Notes: generated by a model from the letters alone, not told the origin. DNA of 13,727 nucleotides from Candidatus Pacearchaeota archaeon RBG_13_36_9 (GCA_001786395.1 MFWN01000055.1:298-14024); one strand, 5' to 3'. Shown: positions 4,534 to 11,663, counted from the first letter of the stretch. A program made the numbers and translations.

Positions 4534-7500
4534 ATGAAAAAGAGATTAGGGATACTTTCTATTACCTTTATACTGCTAACTATAATTATATCTTTATGCC
4601 CAACAATAAACTCCATTGAGGCAGAGGAGGAGATTTCTCTAAGTATTTTTATGGACCTTAAATCTAGATCTTATGAGCCTGCAGCGATAGGATTCAGGCC
4701 GAGAACTGAAAACAGGACACAGAATTTTTTATTTCAAGGAGATGAAATAACCTATAGAGTTCTTGTTTATGCGCCTAAAGGAATAGAAACAATCAAATAT
4801 TTTGATACAATCTCTCCCTGCTTCCATAATGAAACACTAGAGGCGGGCGAAAAAATAGACAGTTCCTTTAGGGTTATTGTAAATAATCAGACCTTAACAA
4901 CTGTTCCTGAAGAGAATGTAATGGCCATATATCTCTGCAGCATTGCTCCAGAAACAATTGATAGCATGTATGGCGAATACTGGGTAGAGACTGAGGTTGA
5001 AGATTCTTATGGAATCAGCAGTTCTACGTTAGAAGAGGAATATATTTTTATTAATCCCCTGATTGTAATAGAAGTTAGCGGGGAAGCAGAGTTTAAAATA
5101 AATGGTTCAAATTATTTATATTCTAATCCCATGATACTCATAAACGTCCCTGATGGTGGATCGGGAGTTGAAAGCAAATTTTACATTGAAAATTTAGAAA
5201 ACGATCCTAATTACAATAAAGAAGCTTATCTTGGGGCAAATGCAGCTGGAATAAGCGGATTGGAATATATGGCTTCAATAGGAGACTATAATTCAGGATG
5301 GACAGAATTTCCAGAAAAAGGATATTTAAAATGTCTGGCGGAGAATCAAACCAACAATGAATGCATCTCAATTCCTGAGAATAGCATTATTACAATGCAA
5401 TTCAGAATAAATAAAACAATTAACCTAACAGAATTAAACCTTTCTGAGCATGGCGCATTGTTTAGGTCCATTATTTTTGATAGTCTTGAAAATACAGGCG
5501 CCTTTTCAGGGCCAATAGAATATTCTTCGCAAATAATTGATAATCCAAACCCTGAATTTGAAATCGTTGATAAAAAGATATTTGGGCCTGAAAATTATGA
5601 AATACAAAGGATTACAAACTACCTCTTTGAAAATGAAACAATCTACTATAAAATAAAGCTTATTTCACAAACAGCAGGGCAAATAGGGGGTGCGGGCTTT
5701 TACCTTGGGGAAGATAAGATAAGTGATTGCATCTATACTAGAGAATATGGAGATAACTGGAAAAATTATGAGTGCAATTATACAGTGGGAGGTCCAGAAA
5801 GTATTTATGAGAGATATGCCCTATCTATAATTCCTTATGGAAGATATCCTGCTGATCAGGGAATAGTTTTTAAGGATTATTGGTTTTTTAATCCGGTCGT
5901 TAGGGTTGGGATAAGTTCTCAGGACTTTCATTTGGGGAGTTCTTACTCGAATAAGACACTTTATTCAAAGAGTCTGCTTATAAGGAATAATTTCGACTAC
6001 TGGAGCTCCATACAATTAAAATTTGATATCTCAGCACAAAATTTGGCTGCAAATGACTCGGGAGGATGTTTTGAAACAGGACTGCTTAATTCCTCTAATC
6101 TCAATTACTATGCTGTAATCGGGGAATACTCTTCAGCGAACTCAATTAATTCAAATGGTTATGGATACACCCCAATCTCTGCAAATTACGAAAATAATGA
6201 ATGGCAACCTATTCTTGATCCGGGATTGTATTTAAATCCTGGAGCGGAGTTTAACATAAATTTCAACATAGAAATCCCAGAGAATTGTTCGCCTGATTTT
6301 TATAATGGATCCATTTATTTGAAAGCTTCAGCTAGTGAAGATAATTACATAATTTACCCAATTGATTTAAGTTTGAATATTTTAAAAGAAGAGTTTCCAG
6401 CGGGTTTTTGCGGAGGAACAACAAGATGCGAATGTGGTGATACTTTAGTTGAATCACAAACTATGAATTATGATTTAGTTGGTTGTAGTAAAGACGGGAT
6501 TATTATTGGTGCTGACAACATTTCTCTTGATTGTGCTGGACACTTGATTAGTGGAAGTTCTAAAGGATTACATCCAGCTGATGAAGGTTACATAGAAACA
6601 GGCTTTGGAATTATTACCGCTAAGAATAGTGATAAAATAAAAAATTGTATTGTGCAAGAGTTTGATGTTGGAATATCCTCAGAGTATAATTTTGGAATTG
6701 TATTGCTCAATAATCTATTAAAAAATAATTCTTGGTATGGAATAATGCTCTCTCCAAGTAATAAAGGAGAAATAGTTAATAATACTTGCAAATACAACAA
6801 GGTAAATGGTATAATGGCTAATGGAGCCTTTGATAATCTCTTGTTAGGAAACCGATTGTTTGAGAATTCACAAAATATTGTTTTAAGAAAGAGTTATAAC
6901 AATCAGATTATAAATAATAATGTATCTAAATCGAATTCTAATGGTCATGATGATATTGGAATAAATTTATTGTGGAGTTTTTATAATAATTTATCAAGAA
7001 ATACAATTGAGAGGAATGAAGTAGGAATATTAATATCAGCATGTCAATACAATCAGGTAACAGAGAATACAATAGAATCAAATGATTTTGGGATAATGAT
7101 GGATATAGGAGACAGTTCAATATCCTGGAATAATTTATTTTGGAATAATTCTTTCAATAACACGCAGAATATATATGTAGAATATGAAAGTCCTGTTCAA
7201 AAAAATTATTGGAATCTTTCAAATATCGGGAATTATTGGTCAGACTTTAAGAGTAATCCTGGATATCCTTATTTCTACAGAATTTATGGAGAATGGGGTT
7301 TTGAATATGGTACTGATTGGCATCCTCTCAACATAATTGATTCAGATGAAGATGGAATAAATGACAATGTTGACAATTGCCCCGAGATATATAACCCTGA
7401 ACAAACCAATAGTGATATTGATAACTATGGCGATGCATGTGATAACTGCCCCCATTCCGAAAATCCAGACCAAGAGGATGGGGATGGAGATGGAATTGGG

Positions 7501-8001
7501 TGGTTATGCGATAATTGTGCAGCTGTTTACAATCCAGAACAAACTAATATAGATAATGATTTTGTAGGAGATATCTGCGATAATTGTTTATATGTTTATA
7601 ATCCCGACCAAGAAGATTTTGATGGAGATGGAATCGGATTCTGGTGTGACCCTTGCCTTAATGACCCATTAAATGATATAGACGGTGATGGAATATGCAG
7701 TTCAGTAGATAATTGCCCTTATGAAAATCCCAATGGCTTAGATGCAGATAATGATGGGTGTATCGATACTCCTGAAACATTCACAGAAGTGATAATAGAA
7801 TTATATGGTGAAGATAATACTCTTTTGAATCTAATTTCAGGATGGGGATTTAGTAAATGCAAGAACTTTAATGGTTTTTGCAATGTAATAAACAATAACC
7901 CTCATTACTCAGATAATTCTGAGTTTCTTAAAGAGTATGGAGAGAACATTTGTACATTAGAATGTCCTGAAAAAGATGTACAGAAGAATTCAAAAAAATA
8001 A
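4534..8001 (+). CDS. Secreted surface protein with beta-helix and thrombospondin type 3 repeats
   Basis: 1155 aa. Residues 1-30 form a Sec signal peptide (MKKR, hydrophobic core, then INSIEA). About 30-620 are beta-rich Ig-like or adhesin-like repeats with many N-x-S/T sequons. About 620-905 form a NosD/parallel-beta-helix carbohydrate-binding type region, starting CGDTLVESQTMNYDLVGC and IIIGADNISLDCAGHLISG, with repeating NN.....N.I...GI rungs and the closing GNYWSDF. About 930-1080 are calcium-binding thrombospondin type 3 repeats (DSDEDGINDNVDNCP, DGDGDGIGWLCDNC and similar). The C-terminus (to KNSKK) has no membrane helix or sorting signal, so anchoring is unclear. Such proteins act outside the cell in adhesion or glycan binding. 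It is the only long plus-strand gene and converges on GT stub R3. Confidence 0.9.
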   Translation: MKKRLGILSITFILLTIIISLCPTINSIEAEEEISLSIFMDLKSRSYEPAAIGFRPRTENRTQNFLFQGDEITYRVLVYAPKGIETIKYFDTISPCFHNETLEAGEKIDSSFRVIVNNQTLTTVPEENVMAIYLCSIAPETIDSMYGEYWVETEVEDSYGISSSTLEEEYIFINPLIVIEVSGEAEFKINGSNYLYSNPMILINVPDGGSGVESKFYIENLENDPNYNKEAYLGANAAGISGLEYMASIGDYNSGWTEFPEKGYLKCLAENQTNNECISIPENSIITMQFRINKTINLTELNLSEHGALFRSIIFDSLENTGAFSGPIEYSSQIIDNPNPEFEIVDKKIFGPENYEIQRITNYLFENETIYYKIKLISQTAGQIGGAGFYLGEDKISDCIYTREYGDNWKNYECNYTVGGPESIYERYALSIIPYGRYPADQGIVFKDYWFFNPVVRVGISSQDFHLGSSYSNKTLYSKSLLIRNNFDYWSSIQLKFDISAQNLAANDSGGCFETGLLNSSNLNYYAVIGEYSSANSINSNGYGYTPISANYENNEWQPILDPGLYLNPGAEFNINFNIEIPENCSPDFYNGSIYLKASASEDNYIIYPIDLSLNILKEEFPAGFCGGTTRCECGDTLVESQTMNYDLVGCSKDGIIIGADNISLDCAGHLISGSSKGLHPADEGYIETGFGIITAKNSDKIKNCIVQEFDVGISSEYNFGIVLLNNLLKNNSWYGIMLSPSNKGEIVNNTCKYNKVNGIMANGAFDNLLLGNRLFENSQNIVLRKSYNNQIINNNVSKSNSNGHDDIGINLLWSFYNNLSRNTIERNEVGILISACQYNQVTENTIESNDFGIMMDIGDSSISWNNLFWNNSFNNTQNIYVEYESPVQKNYWNLSNIGNYWSDFKSNPGYPYFYRIYGEWGFEYGTDWHPLNIIDSDEDGINDNVDNCPEIYNPEQTNSDIDNYGDACDNCPHSENPDQEDGDGDGIGWLCDNCAAVYNPEQTNIDNDFVGDICDNCLYVYNPDQEDFDGDGIGFWCDPCLNDPLNDIDGDGICSSVDNCPYENPNGLDADNDGCIDTPETFTEVIIELYGEDNTLLNLISGWGFSKCKNFNGFCNVINNNPHYSDNSEFLKEYGENICTLECPEKDVQKNSKK

Positions 8002-8015
8002 GATACAAGGACAAT

Positions 8016-8072
8016 TTATGTAAGCGGAGGAAACTCATAGTTAAGCATTAAAATTTTCTTTGCTTTAGGCAT
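8016..8072 (-). pseudogene. Glycosyltransferase 5' stub R3
   Basis: Starting at 8072 the frame gives MPKAKKILMLNYEFPPL and then T-stop; GT similarity ends at CCGCT, exactly before the glycine codons. The stub keeps its own promoter (8091-8113). It follows the HEPN gene of pair B on the same strand and converges with the secreted-protein gene, whose stop is 15 bp away. Confidence 0.75.
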
Positions 8073-8090
8073 GAAAATACTTAGAACAAG

Positions 8091-8113
8091 GGCTTAAAAA
8101 CGTTTGTTGTTGT
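8091..8113 (-). promoter_or_regulatory. Glycosyltransferase promoter element with stub R3
   Basis: On the minus strand ACAACAACAAACGTTTTTAA gives a TATA-like box about 25-30 nt before the stub's ATG. The ACAAYAAACNTTTT string recurs with stubs R4 (9479-9495), R6 (12651-12665) and R7 (11682-11699), so it belonged to the ancestral GT upstream region. Confidence 0.5.
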
Positions 8114-8143
8114 AGAATATAAGAATGTGTTTTAGGGGTTTTG

Positions 8144-8665
8144 TTATTTGCCTTCAAGTATTTCCCCACATTTACTAATGAATTCGTAAGCATCTTTTTT
8201 TATTTTCTCTGCAATTGTTTTTGTTGTCTGTTTTGTTATGCTATATTGAGCTATTTCTCTTTTATGCCTTGCATCCGAAAGCTTTTCAATTTCTTCTTTG
8301 TGGAACATTGCGGATTTAAGCAATAACAGGGCATCTGAATCCAGAATTTTCTTTTTAACGAAAAATTCCTCTAAAACGCAAAGTGTTGCAGTGTGATTTT
8401 TGCTTCTATACCCGATTTCGGCTAATAAAGAAAGTGCAGCAGTATACATAGCATAATATCCACAGATGGCTACCCATTCATTTGAATCATATTCTTTTGG
8501 AACTTTTAATAATTCTCTTGCTTTCTTGTTGCTGTTTAAATCAGAAAGGAGACTCATGGTTATAAGATTCTGTCTGGCTTTTTGCAGGAATTTATTTGCA
8601 AGGCTTTTATAGGAATTATCTTTTGCCAACTGCCCCTGCTTAATATACCATTCAATTGCCCTCAT
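8144..8665 (-). CDS. HEPN-domain toxin of pair B
   Basis: 173 aa, all-helical. Helices near 20-40 (LANKFLQKARQNLITMSLL) and 64-84 (WVAICGYYAMYTAALSLLAE) match the HEPN fold of the UPF0332-like branch, and KREIAQYSI gives R-x4-Y (Arg136, Tyr141) instead of R-x4-6-H. It is more similar to the HEPN of pair D than to A or C. The ATG at 8665 overlaps the upstream nucleotidyltransferase by 14 nt, so the two are co-translated. Role as an RNA-targeting toxin is inferred from the family and the pairing. GT stub R3 with its promoter begins about 30 nt after the stop. Confidence 0.85.
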   Translation of the reverse strand: MRAIEWYIKQGQLAKDNSYKSLANKFLQKARQNLITMSLLSDLNSNKKARELLKVPKEYDSNEWVAICGYYAMYTAALSLLAEIGYRSKNHTATLCVLEEFFVKKKILDSDALLLLKSAMFHKEEIEKLSDARHKREIAQYSITKQTTKTIAEKIKKDAYEFISKCGEILEGK

Positions 8666-9305
8666 TTTGATACATCCAATAATAAACAGAATCCCCTCCC
8701 TTAAATGCTATTCCATACATCTTTAAATCATTCCATAATTCAGGATTATCTTTTCTTATATTTGGTAATTCGTGTAAAGGTAATATAACTGGAGCAAATT
8801 TAATATCATATTTATGCTTTAATGATTCAAGAAATCGTTTAACTTCTTCCTTTTTAGAAGCAATGCAAACAATATCTATGTCGCTTTGTTTTGTTTCTAA
8901 ACCTTTTGAATAACTTCCAAATAAAATAATCCCCCAGACATAAGGATTTTCTTCAATTTCTTTAATAGCCCTATACAAGTTTTTATGTTTTTTTATAAAT
9001 TCTATCTCTCTTTCTAACATATAAGCATTAAACCCCATACTTTCAACATATAAATTATTTAAGTCAGGAGAATAAACTAATGTTTTTCCCACTTTTTTCT
9101 CTTGTATAATCCCTTTTTCAACCAGGGACTTTAAAGCGGTGTTAACCCTCTCATAAGAGTAATCTGTTCTTTCAATTATATCTTTAATAGTCATATCTTC
9201 TCCTTCTGGAAAAAATGAGCTTATTATAGTCCCTTCTAACATTGATAATTCCATGGCTCCGAATGAACCAAATCCATGCTTTTGTTTTCTTTCTATTTTT
9301 ACCAT
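8652..9305 (-). CDS. Winged-helix minimal nucleotidyltransferase, antitoxin of pair B
   Basis: 217 aa. A winged helix at about 20-80 (MTIKDIIERTDYSYERVNTA, then LVEKGIIQEKKVG) precedes the MNT domain, whose signature GSYSKGLETKQSDIDI begins at Gly130 with Asp142 and Asp144 as metal ligands (canonical GSx10DxD). It should antagonise the overlapping HEPN gene downstream and, through the winged helix, repress its own promoter. I kept the ATG at 9305; an internal Met at codon 18 (9254) would remove a basic extension but not the winged helix. The TATA box at 9349-9358 gives a leader of about 20 nt containing a direct repeat. GT stub R4 ends at that TATA box. Confidence 0.87.
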   Translation of the reverse strand: MVKIERKQKHGFGSFGAMELSMLEGTIISSFFPEGEDMTIKDIIERTDYSYERVNTALKSLVEKGIIQEKKVGKTLVYSPDLNNLYVESMGFNAYMLEREIEFIKKHKNLYRAIKEIEENPYVWGIILFGSYSKGLETKQSDIDIVCIASKKEEVKRFLESLKHKYDIKFAPVILPLHELPNIRKDNPELWNDLKMYGIAFKGGDSVYYWMYQNEGN

Positions 9306-9313
9306 TTTCTATC

Positions 9314-9358
9314 TATTGATTTATCTATAATATTATTGATTTATCAGTATTTATAAAT
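9314..9358 (-). promoter_or_regulatory. Promoter with 12-bp direct-repeat operator of pair B
   Basis: TATTGATTTATC occurs perfectly at 9314-9325 and 9334-9345, 20 bp apart (about two helical turns), between the TATA box (ATTTATAAAT, 9349-9358) and the start at 9305. Two repressor subunits could bind on the same DNA face. The upstream edge of the TATA box coincides with the end of GT homology. Confidence 0.6.
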
Positions 9359-9478
9359 CTTTCTTTTTAAGCAAGTAGTAAGTTGCATTCCCTGCCCCTA
9401 ATAAAACAAAGCAAATTCTGTAATACTAAAAGAAACTAATTTTCTTTGTTTTACCCCCAACGGAGGAAATTCGTAGCC
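9351..9478 (-). pseudogene. Glycosyltransferase remnant R4, interrupted by the 55-bp element
   Basis: GYEFPPLG (9454-9478) is followed by a 55-bp inverted-repeat insert and then by GAGNATYYLLK-KKDL-stop (9351-9398). Removing the insert restores the normal PPLG(GG)AGNATYYLL order. The start codon region is missing: the ACAACAACAAAC element (9479-9495) joins directly to the GYEF codons, with Gly where the others have Asn. The LLKEFSKYKDL segment is shortened to LLKKKDL, and the KDL-stop codons overlap the TATA box of pair B. Confidence 0.75.
9399..9453. repeat. 55-bp inverted-repeat element, copy 1
   Basis: Arms at 9402-9417 (TAAAACAAAGCAAATT) and 9438-9453 (AATTTTCTTTGTTTTA) are complementary with one mismatch around a 20-nt loop. 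It lies between C4 (9395-9398) and C5 (9454-9458), so a short target duplication of C residues is possible. Copy 2 at 12491-12545 differs by a single base and sits at the same place in another GT remnant. Confidence 0.85.
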
Positions 9479-9570
9479 AAAAAGTTTGTTGTTGTGAAAA
9501 AGAAGGGTTATTTTCATAAATATAAATCGTAAGTTTTATATACCTTTAAATACATATTATATTGTTAATT

Positions 9571-9599
9571 GCTCAGTATGGTCTCTGACAATACTGAGC
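9571..9599. other. Stem-loop after NYN1
   Basis: GCTCAGTAT (9571-9579) and ATACTGAGC (9591-9599) form a perfect 9-bp stem around an 11-nt loop, starting 3 nt after the NYN1 stop codon. No T-run follows on the minus strand, so it could protect or process the 3' end and need not terminate. A TATA-like box (9534-9542) leading into GT remnant R4 follows. Confidence 0.5.
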
Positions 9600-9602
9600 C
9601 CT

Positions 9603-10151
9603 TTAATGCTCTTTCTGATTTTCAATTATTTTTGAGAGAATTTTATCGAGAGGTATTGAACTATCGCAGGCTCTTCTTAGATTATAAGAGGAACTTTTAC
9701 TGAAATAAGCATTTTCAACTTTTTTCCTGTATCTTTCTCTTACTGTTTTAATAATAGGCATAAAATCTTCATCCCCACTAACAATGATGGCAGTATCGTA
9801 TAAATTATCAACAGCTCCCATTAATAAATCATGGGACAAATGAACATCATCGCCTTTTACAAGGTAAATAAAGCTTCCTTCTGCTGTTTTTATTTTCTTT
9901 AAGGTGCATAATACAACTTTAAATTTCTTAATTTTTCTTAACATATCCAGAAACTTTTGATGTTTCCAGTATTTATTAACATCTTCACTTATATCCAAAG
10001 GGGCTACATAGTAAAAAGCAGTAATTAATTTTCTAGACCCTGCTAGTTCTTCTATAAATTTTTGAAAATCTACCCTCATCCCTTTTTTAGCAGTGCTATA
10101 GTAAAAATTACTTCCATCGATAAAAATAGAAACTCTTGTTTTATTATTCAT
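9603..10151 (-). CDS. NYN/LabA-like nuclease 1 (DUF88 family)
   Basis: 182 aa, a complete PIN-like NYN domain. SIFIDGSNFYY supplies the first acidic residue (Asp12) and Asn15, KGDDVHLSHDLL supplies Asp101/Asp102 and Asp108, and IIVSGDEDF supplies Asp127 and Asp129. These carboxylates bind the metal of a single-strand RNA or DNA nuclease in this family; the substrate cannot be read from sequence. The start is leaderless, with a box at 10173-10180 about 25 nt upstream. It stands alone between HEPN/MNT pairs C and B on the same strand, directly after GT stub R5, and its promoter occupies the place where the GT would continue. NYN2 is a diverged paralogue. Confidence 0.88.
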   Translation of the reverse strand: MNNKTRVSIFIDGSNFYYSTAKKGMRVDFQKFIEELAGSRKLITAFYYVAPLDISEDVNKYWKHQKFLDMLRKIKKFKVVLCTLKKIKTAEGSFIYLVKGDDVHLSHDLLMGAVDNLYDTAIIVSGDEDFMPIIKTVRERYRKKVENAYFSKSSSYNLRRACDSSIPLDKILSKIIENQKEH

Positions 10152-10172
10152 AAAGTAGTTATTATAAAGACA

Positions 10173-10182
10173 TTAATAAAGT
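10173..10182 (-). promoter_or_regulatory. TATA region of NYN1
   Basis: On the minus strand AGAAAAC-TTTATTAA resembles BRE plus TATA about 25 nt before the ATG at 10151. The preceding poly-G is the last recognisable GT base run of stub R5. Confidence 0.45.
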
Positions 10183-10189
10183 TTTCTTT

Positions 10190-10249
10190 TTATCCCCCCA
10201 GCGGAGGAAACTCGTAGTTAAGCATTAAAATTCTTTTTCCTTTAGGCAT
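10190..10249 (-). pseudogene. Glycosyltransferase 5' stub R5
   Basis: From 10249 the frame gives MPKGKRILMLNYEFPPLGG and then TAA. GT similarity ends inside the six-G run (10194-10199). The promoter and start are retained within the 69-bp repeat shared with R7. It begins about 50 nt after the HEPN stop of pair C and leads straight into the NYN1 promoter. Confidence 0.8.
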
Positions 10250-10286
10250 GAAAATATCTAGAAATGCATAACTTTTAAAGATAGTT
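10218..10286 (-). repeat. 69-bp perfect direct repeat, copy 1 (GT promoter plus start)
   Basis: Identical base for base to 11595-11663. It contains the box TCTTTAAAAG about 28 nt before the ATG and the codons MPKGKRILML. Outside it the two loci differ at once on the upstream side and are cut at different codons downstream. Confidence 0.9.
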
Positions 10287-10297
10287 ATTGTAGAAAG

Positions 10298-10882
10298 CTA
10301 TTTTTTCAAAAGTTTCCTTATTTCTTCATTAAACTTCTTCGCCCTGCTTAAGGAAGTTTCTGCCTTGTTTTTCAAGGCAATTTCCCCCATCTCATAAGTA
10401 AATCTTGACCGTTTCTCTTTTTCACTTGAGTAGTCTTCGATAAGCCCTTTTGCCTTTTCTTTTCCAAGAGCCTGGGAGGCTTCCTGCCCTGCATCTTGGA
10501 AATCTTCAATAAAATGCCTTTCCAGTTTCCCATTAGAATAAAAGTAATAAACGAGAGCGTTGAACACATGAAAATGTATAGATTCATCTGTCTTTATTTT
10601 AACCCCTATGCTTTCCAGCAGCGCCCTTGCTATATAAAACATTGAATAATAACTGGCATTTATAACCCATAAAAATCCGTTAAAACTTGAAAAGCCCATT
10701 AACTCTCTTACCTTTTCATTTGTAGAAATTTCAAATAGGGCTTTTGCAGAATCTGAAGAATCTTTGGAATTTTTTACAAAAAAGTCTGTATATCTAATGT
10801 CACTGGTTTTTATTATTTCTCCTTTGTTTATGCTTTTGATTGCATTTCTCTTGGCTTCATCTATCTGCTTATCTCCTAGCAT
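10298..10882 (-). CDS. HEPN-domain toxin of pair C
   Basis: 194 aa, all-helical. The HEPN core FLWVINASYYSMFYIARALLESIG (split: FLWVINASYYSM at 70-81 and FYIARALLESIG at 82-93) resembles pair A, and EKRSRFTYEM gives R-x4-Y (Arg158, Tyr163) with no His in the usual position. Family role: RNA-targeting toxin restrained by its MNT partner; this is inferred. The ATG at 10882 overlaps the antitoxin gene by 14 nt. The gene ends with TAG, showing that TAG is used as a normal stop in this genome. Its stop lies 12 nt from the 69-bp GT-promoter repeat. Confidence 0.86.
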   Translation of the reverse strand: MLGDKQIDEAKRNAIKSINKGEIIKTSDIRYTDFFVKNSKDSSDSAKALFEISTNEKVRELMGFSSFNGFLWVINASYYSMFYIARALLESIGVKIKTDESIHFHVFNALVYYFYSNGKLERHFIEDFQDAGQEASQALGKEKAKGLIEDYSSEKEKRSRFTYEMGEIALKNKAETSLSRAKKFNEEIRKLLKK

Positions 10883-11465
10883 TTTTTATAATCCTGTAAT
10901 AGTTTTCTCCCCCGAAAACTATCAGGTGTTTGTTTAAAGACTCATTTAGTGTATTTAATTGTTCTCTTTTTAACAACATTTCATAAGCACTTTCTGTTGA
11001 GATAACATTTAAGTCCAGCTTAAAAGAAAAATTTGAGCCTATGTTAGAGATAATCTTTTCTATTTTTCCAATATCTTCCTTTTTGTCAGTTATTATTAGA
11101 ATATCAATGTCCCTGAAGCTGTTTTTTTCCACAAATGAGCCGAATATCAAGAAAACAAAAAAATCTTTTTTAATCTCATTTAAGCAGTCTTCTATAAACA
11201 AGGAGACAGATTTCTGTTTGGATAATCTTTCTTTTGCCCTCTGAGACTCTATAAATGCAAGCTCGGGGAAATTTTTGCTGTAATTTATTGATAATAGCTT
11301 TCTTTCATCTGAGATAATAAGCCCCTCTTCCAGAAGCCTTTTAATTGAGCTGTGGATTAGAGGATATGGTTTTTTTAGAATATTTGCGATTTCATTTATG
11401 CTAAACTGCTTATTGATTTTTGAGGCAAATATTTTTAGTATTCCCACCTGGGTTTTGGTAAGCAT
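10869..11465 (-). CDS. Winged-helix nucleotidyltransferase, antitoxin of pair C
   Basis: 198 aa. The N-terminal winged helix (about 5-60: FSINEIANILKKPYPLIHSS, then IKRLLEEGLIISDERK) is followed by an MNT domain with GSFVEKNSFRDIDIL starting at Gly109; Asp119 and Asp121 are kept, but the loop between GS and DxD is two residues shorter than in pairs A and B (GSx8DxD) and lacks the common KG. Activity may be altered. The C-terminus (ENYYRIIKNARR) matches pair A, so A and C are paralogous. The HEPN gene overlaps its end by 14 nt. The promoter lies at 11488-11520, overlapping an inverted repeat and the end of a GT fragment. Confidence 0.87.
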   Translation of the reverse strand: MLTKTQVGILKIFASKINKQFSINEIANILKKPYPLIHSSIKRLLEEGLIISDERKLLSINYSKNFPELAFIESQRAKERLSKQKSVSLFIEDCLNEIKKDFFVFLIFGSFVEKNSFRDIDILIITDKKEDIGKIEKIISNIGSNFSFKLDLNVISTESAYEMLLKREQLNTLNESLNKHLIVFGGENYYRIIKNARR

Positions 11466-11494
11466 TTTATATTATATTATTTTTAGTATATAAC

Positions 11495-11520
11495 TATATC
11501 TATTTTGATATATTTAAAGT
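11495..11520 (-). promoter_or_regulatory. Promoter and inverted repeat of pair C
   Basis: TATATC (11495-11500) and GATATA (11507-11512) are inverted arms beside AAACTTTAAATATA on the minus strand (TATA-like, near 11509-11520). A second candidate box (TATATAC, near 11487-11493) is about 25 nt from the ATG at 11465. Which box is used cannot be decided from sequence. Confidence 0.4.
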
Positions 11521-11588
11521 TTTCTGTATATTTTTATTCTTTCTTTCTCTTCATATTTCGGAAGGCCTTTATAGTGCATTGTTACAAC
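11514..11588 (-). pseudogene. Internal glycosyltransferase fragment within remnant R7
   Basis: The minus strand encodes VVTMHYKGLPKYEEKERIKIYRKL and then TAA. 'VVT...GLP.YEE..GIKIYRV' is the typical second-strand segment of family-4 glycosyltransferases, about 30-40 residues after the N-terminal strand. It lies just downstream of the R7 start codons but in another frame, so the same GT gene seems to have lost the part between. Its last codons overlap the TATA region of pair C. Confidence 0.6.
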
Positions 11589-11590
11589 AC

Positions 11591-11626
11591 TTAATTAAGC
11601 ATTAAAATTCTTTTTCCTTTAGGCAT
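11591..11626 (-). pseudogene. Glycosyltransferase 5' stub R7
   Basis: From 11626 the frame gives MPKGKRILMLN and then TAA; the YEFPPLGGG part is deleted. The promoter and first ten codons lie in the 69-bp repeat. Further upstream (11664-11699) a second ACAAYAAACNTTTT element and a sequence like the end of a GT leader (ATTTTTCAT) suggest an older stub nested behind this one. Confidence 0.7.
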
Positions 11627-11663
11627 GAAAATATCTAGAAATGCATAACTTTTAAAGATAGTT
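11595..11663 (-). repeat. 69-bp perfect direct repeat, copy 2 (GT promoter plus start)
   Basis: Identical to 10218-10286, 1,377 bp away in the same orientation. Recombination between the copies would excise or duplicate exactly pair C plus one stub. Confidence 0.9.

Noticed and set aside
9399..9453. Integron attC site
   Set aside because: It is foldable and of fitting size, but I see no canonical core-site ends and no integrase, and the flanks are one collinear GT gene, not independent cassettes.
9398..9517. 39-codon ORF on the minus strand running through R4 and the 55-bp insert, with a TATA-like box upstream
   Set aside because: It reads GT upstream DNA, a GT codon block and the insert as one peptide; this is a chance open frame over a scar. 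Expression cannot be excluded.
10372..10587. Minus-strand 71-codon frame inside the pair C HEPN gene
   Set aside because: Out-of-frame shadow of the HEPN coding sequence.
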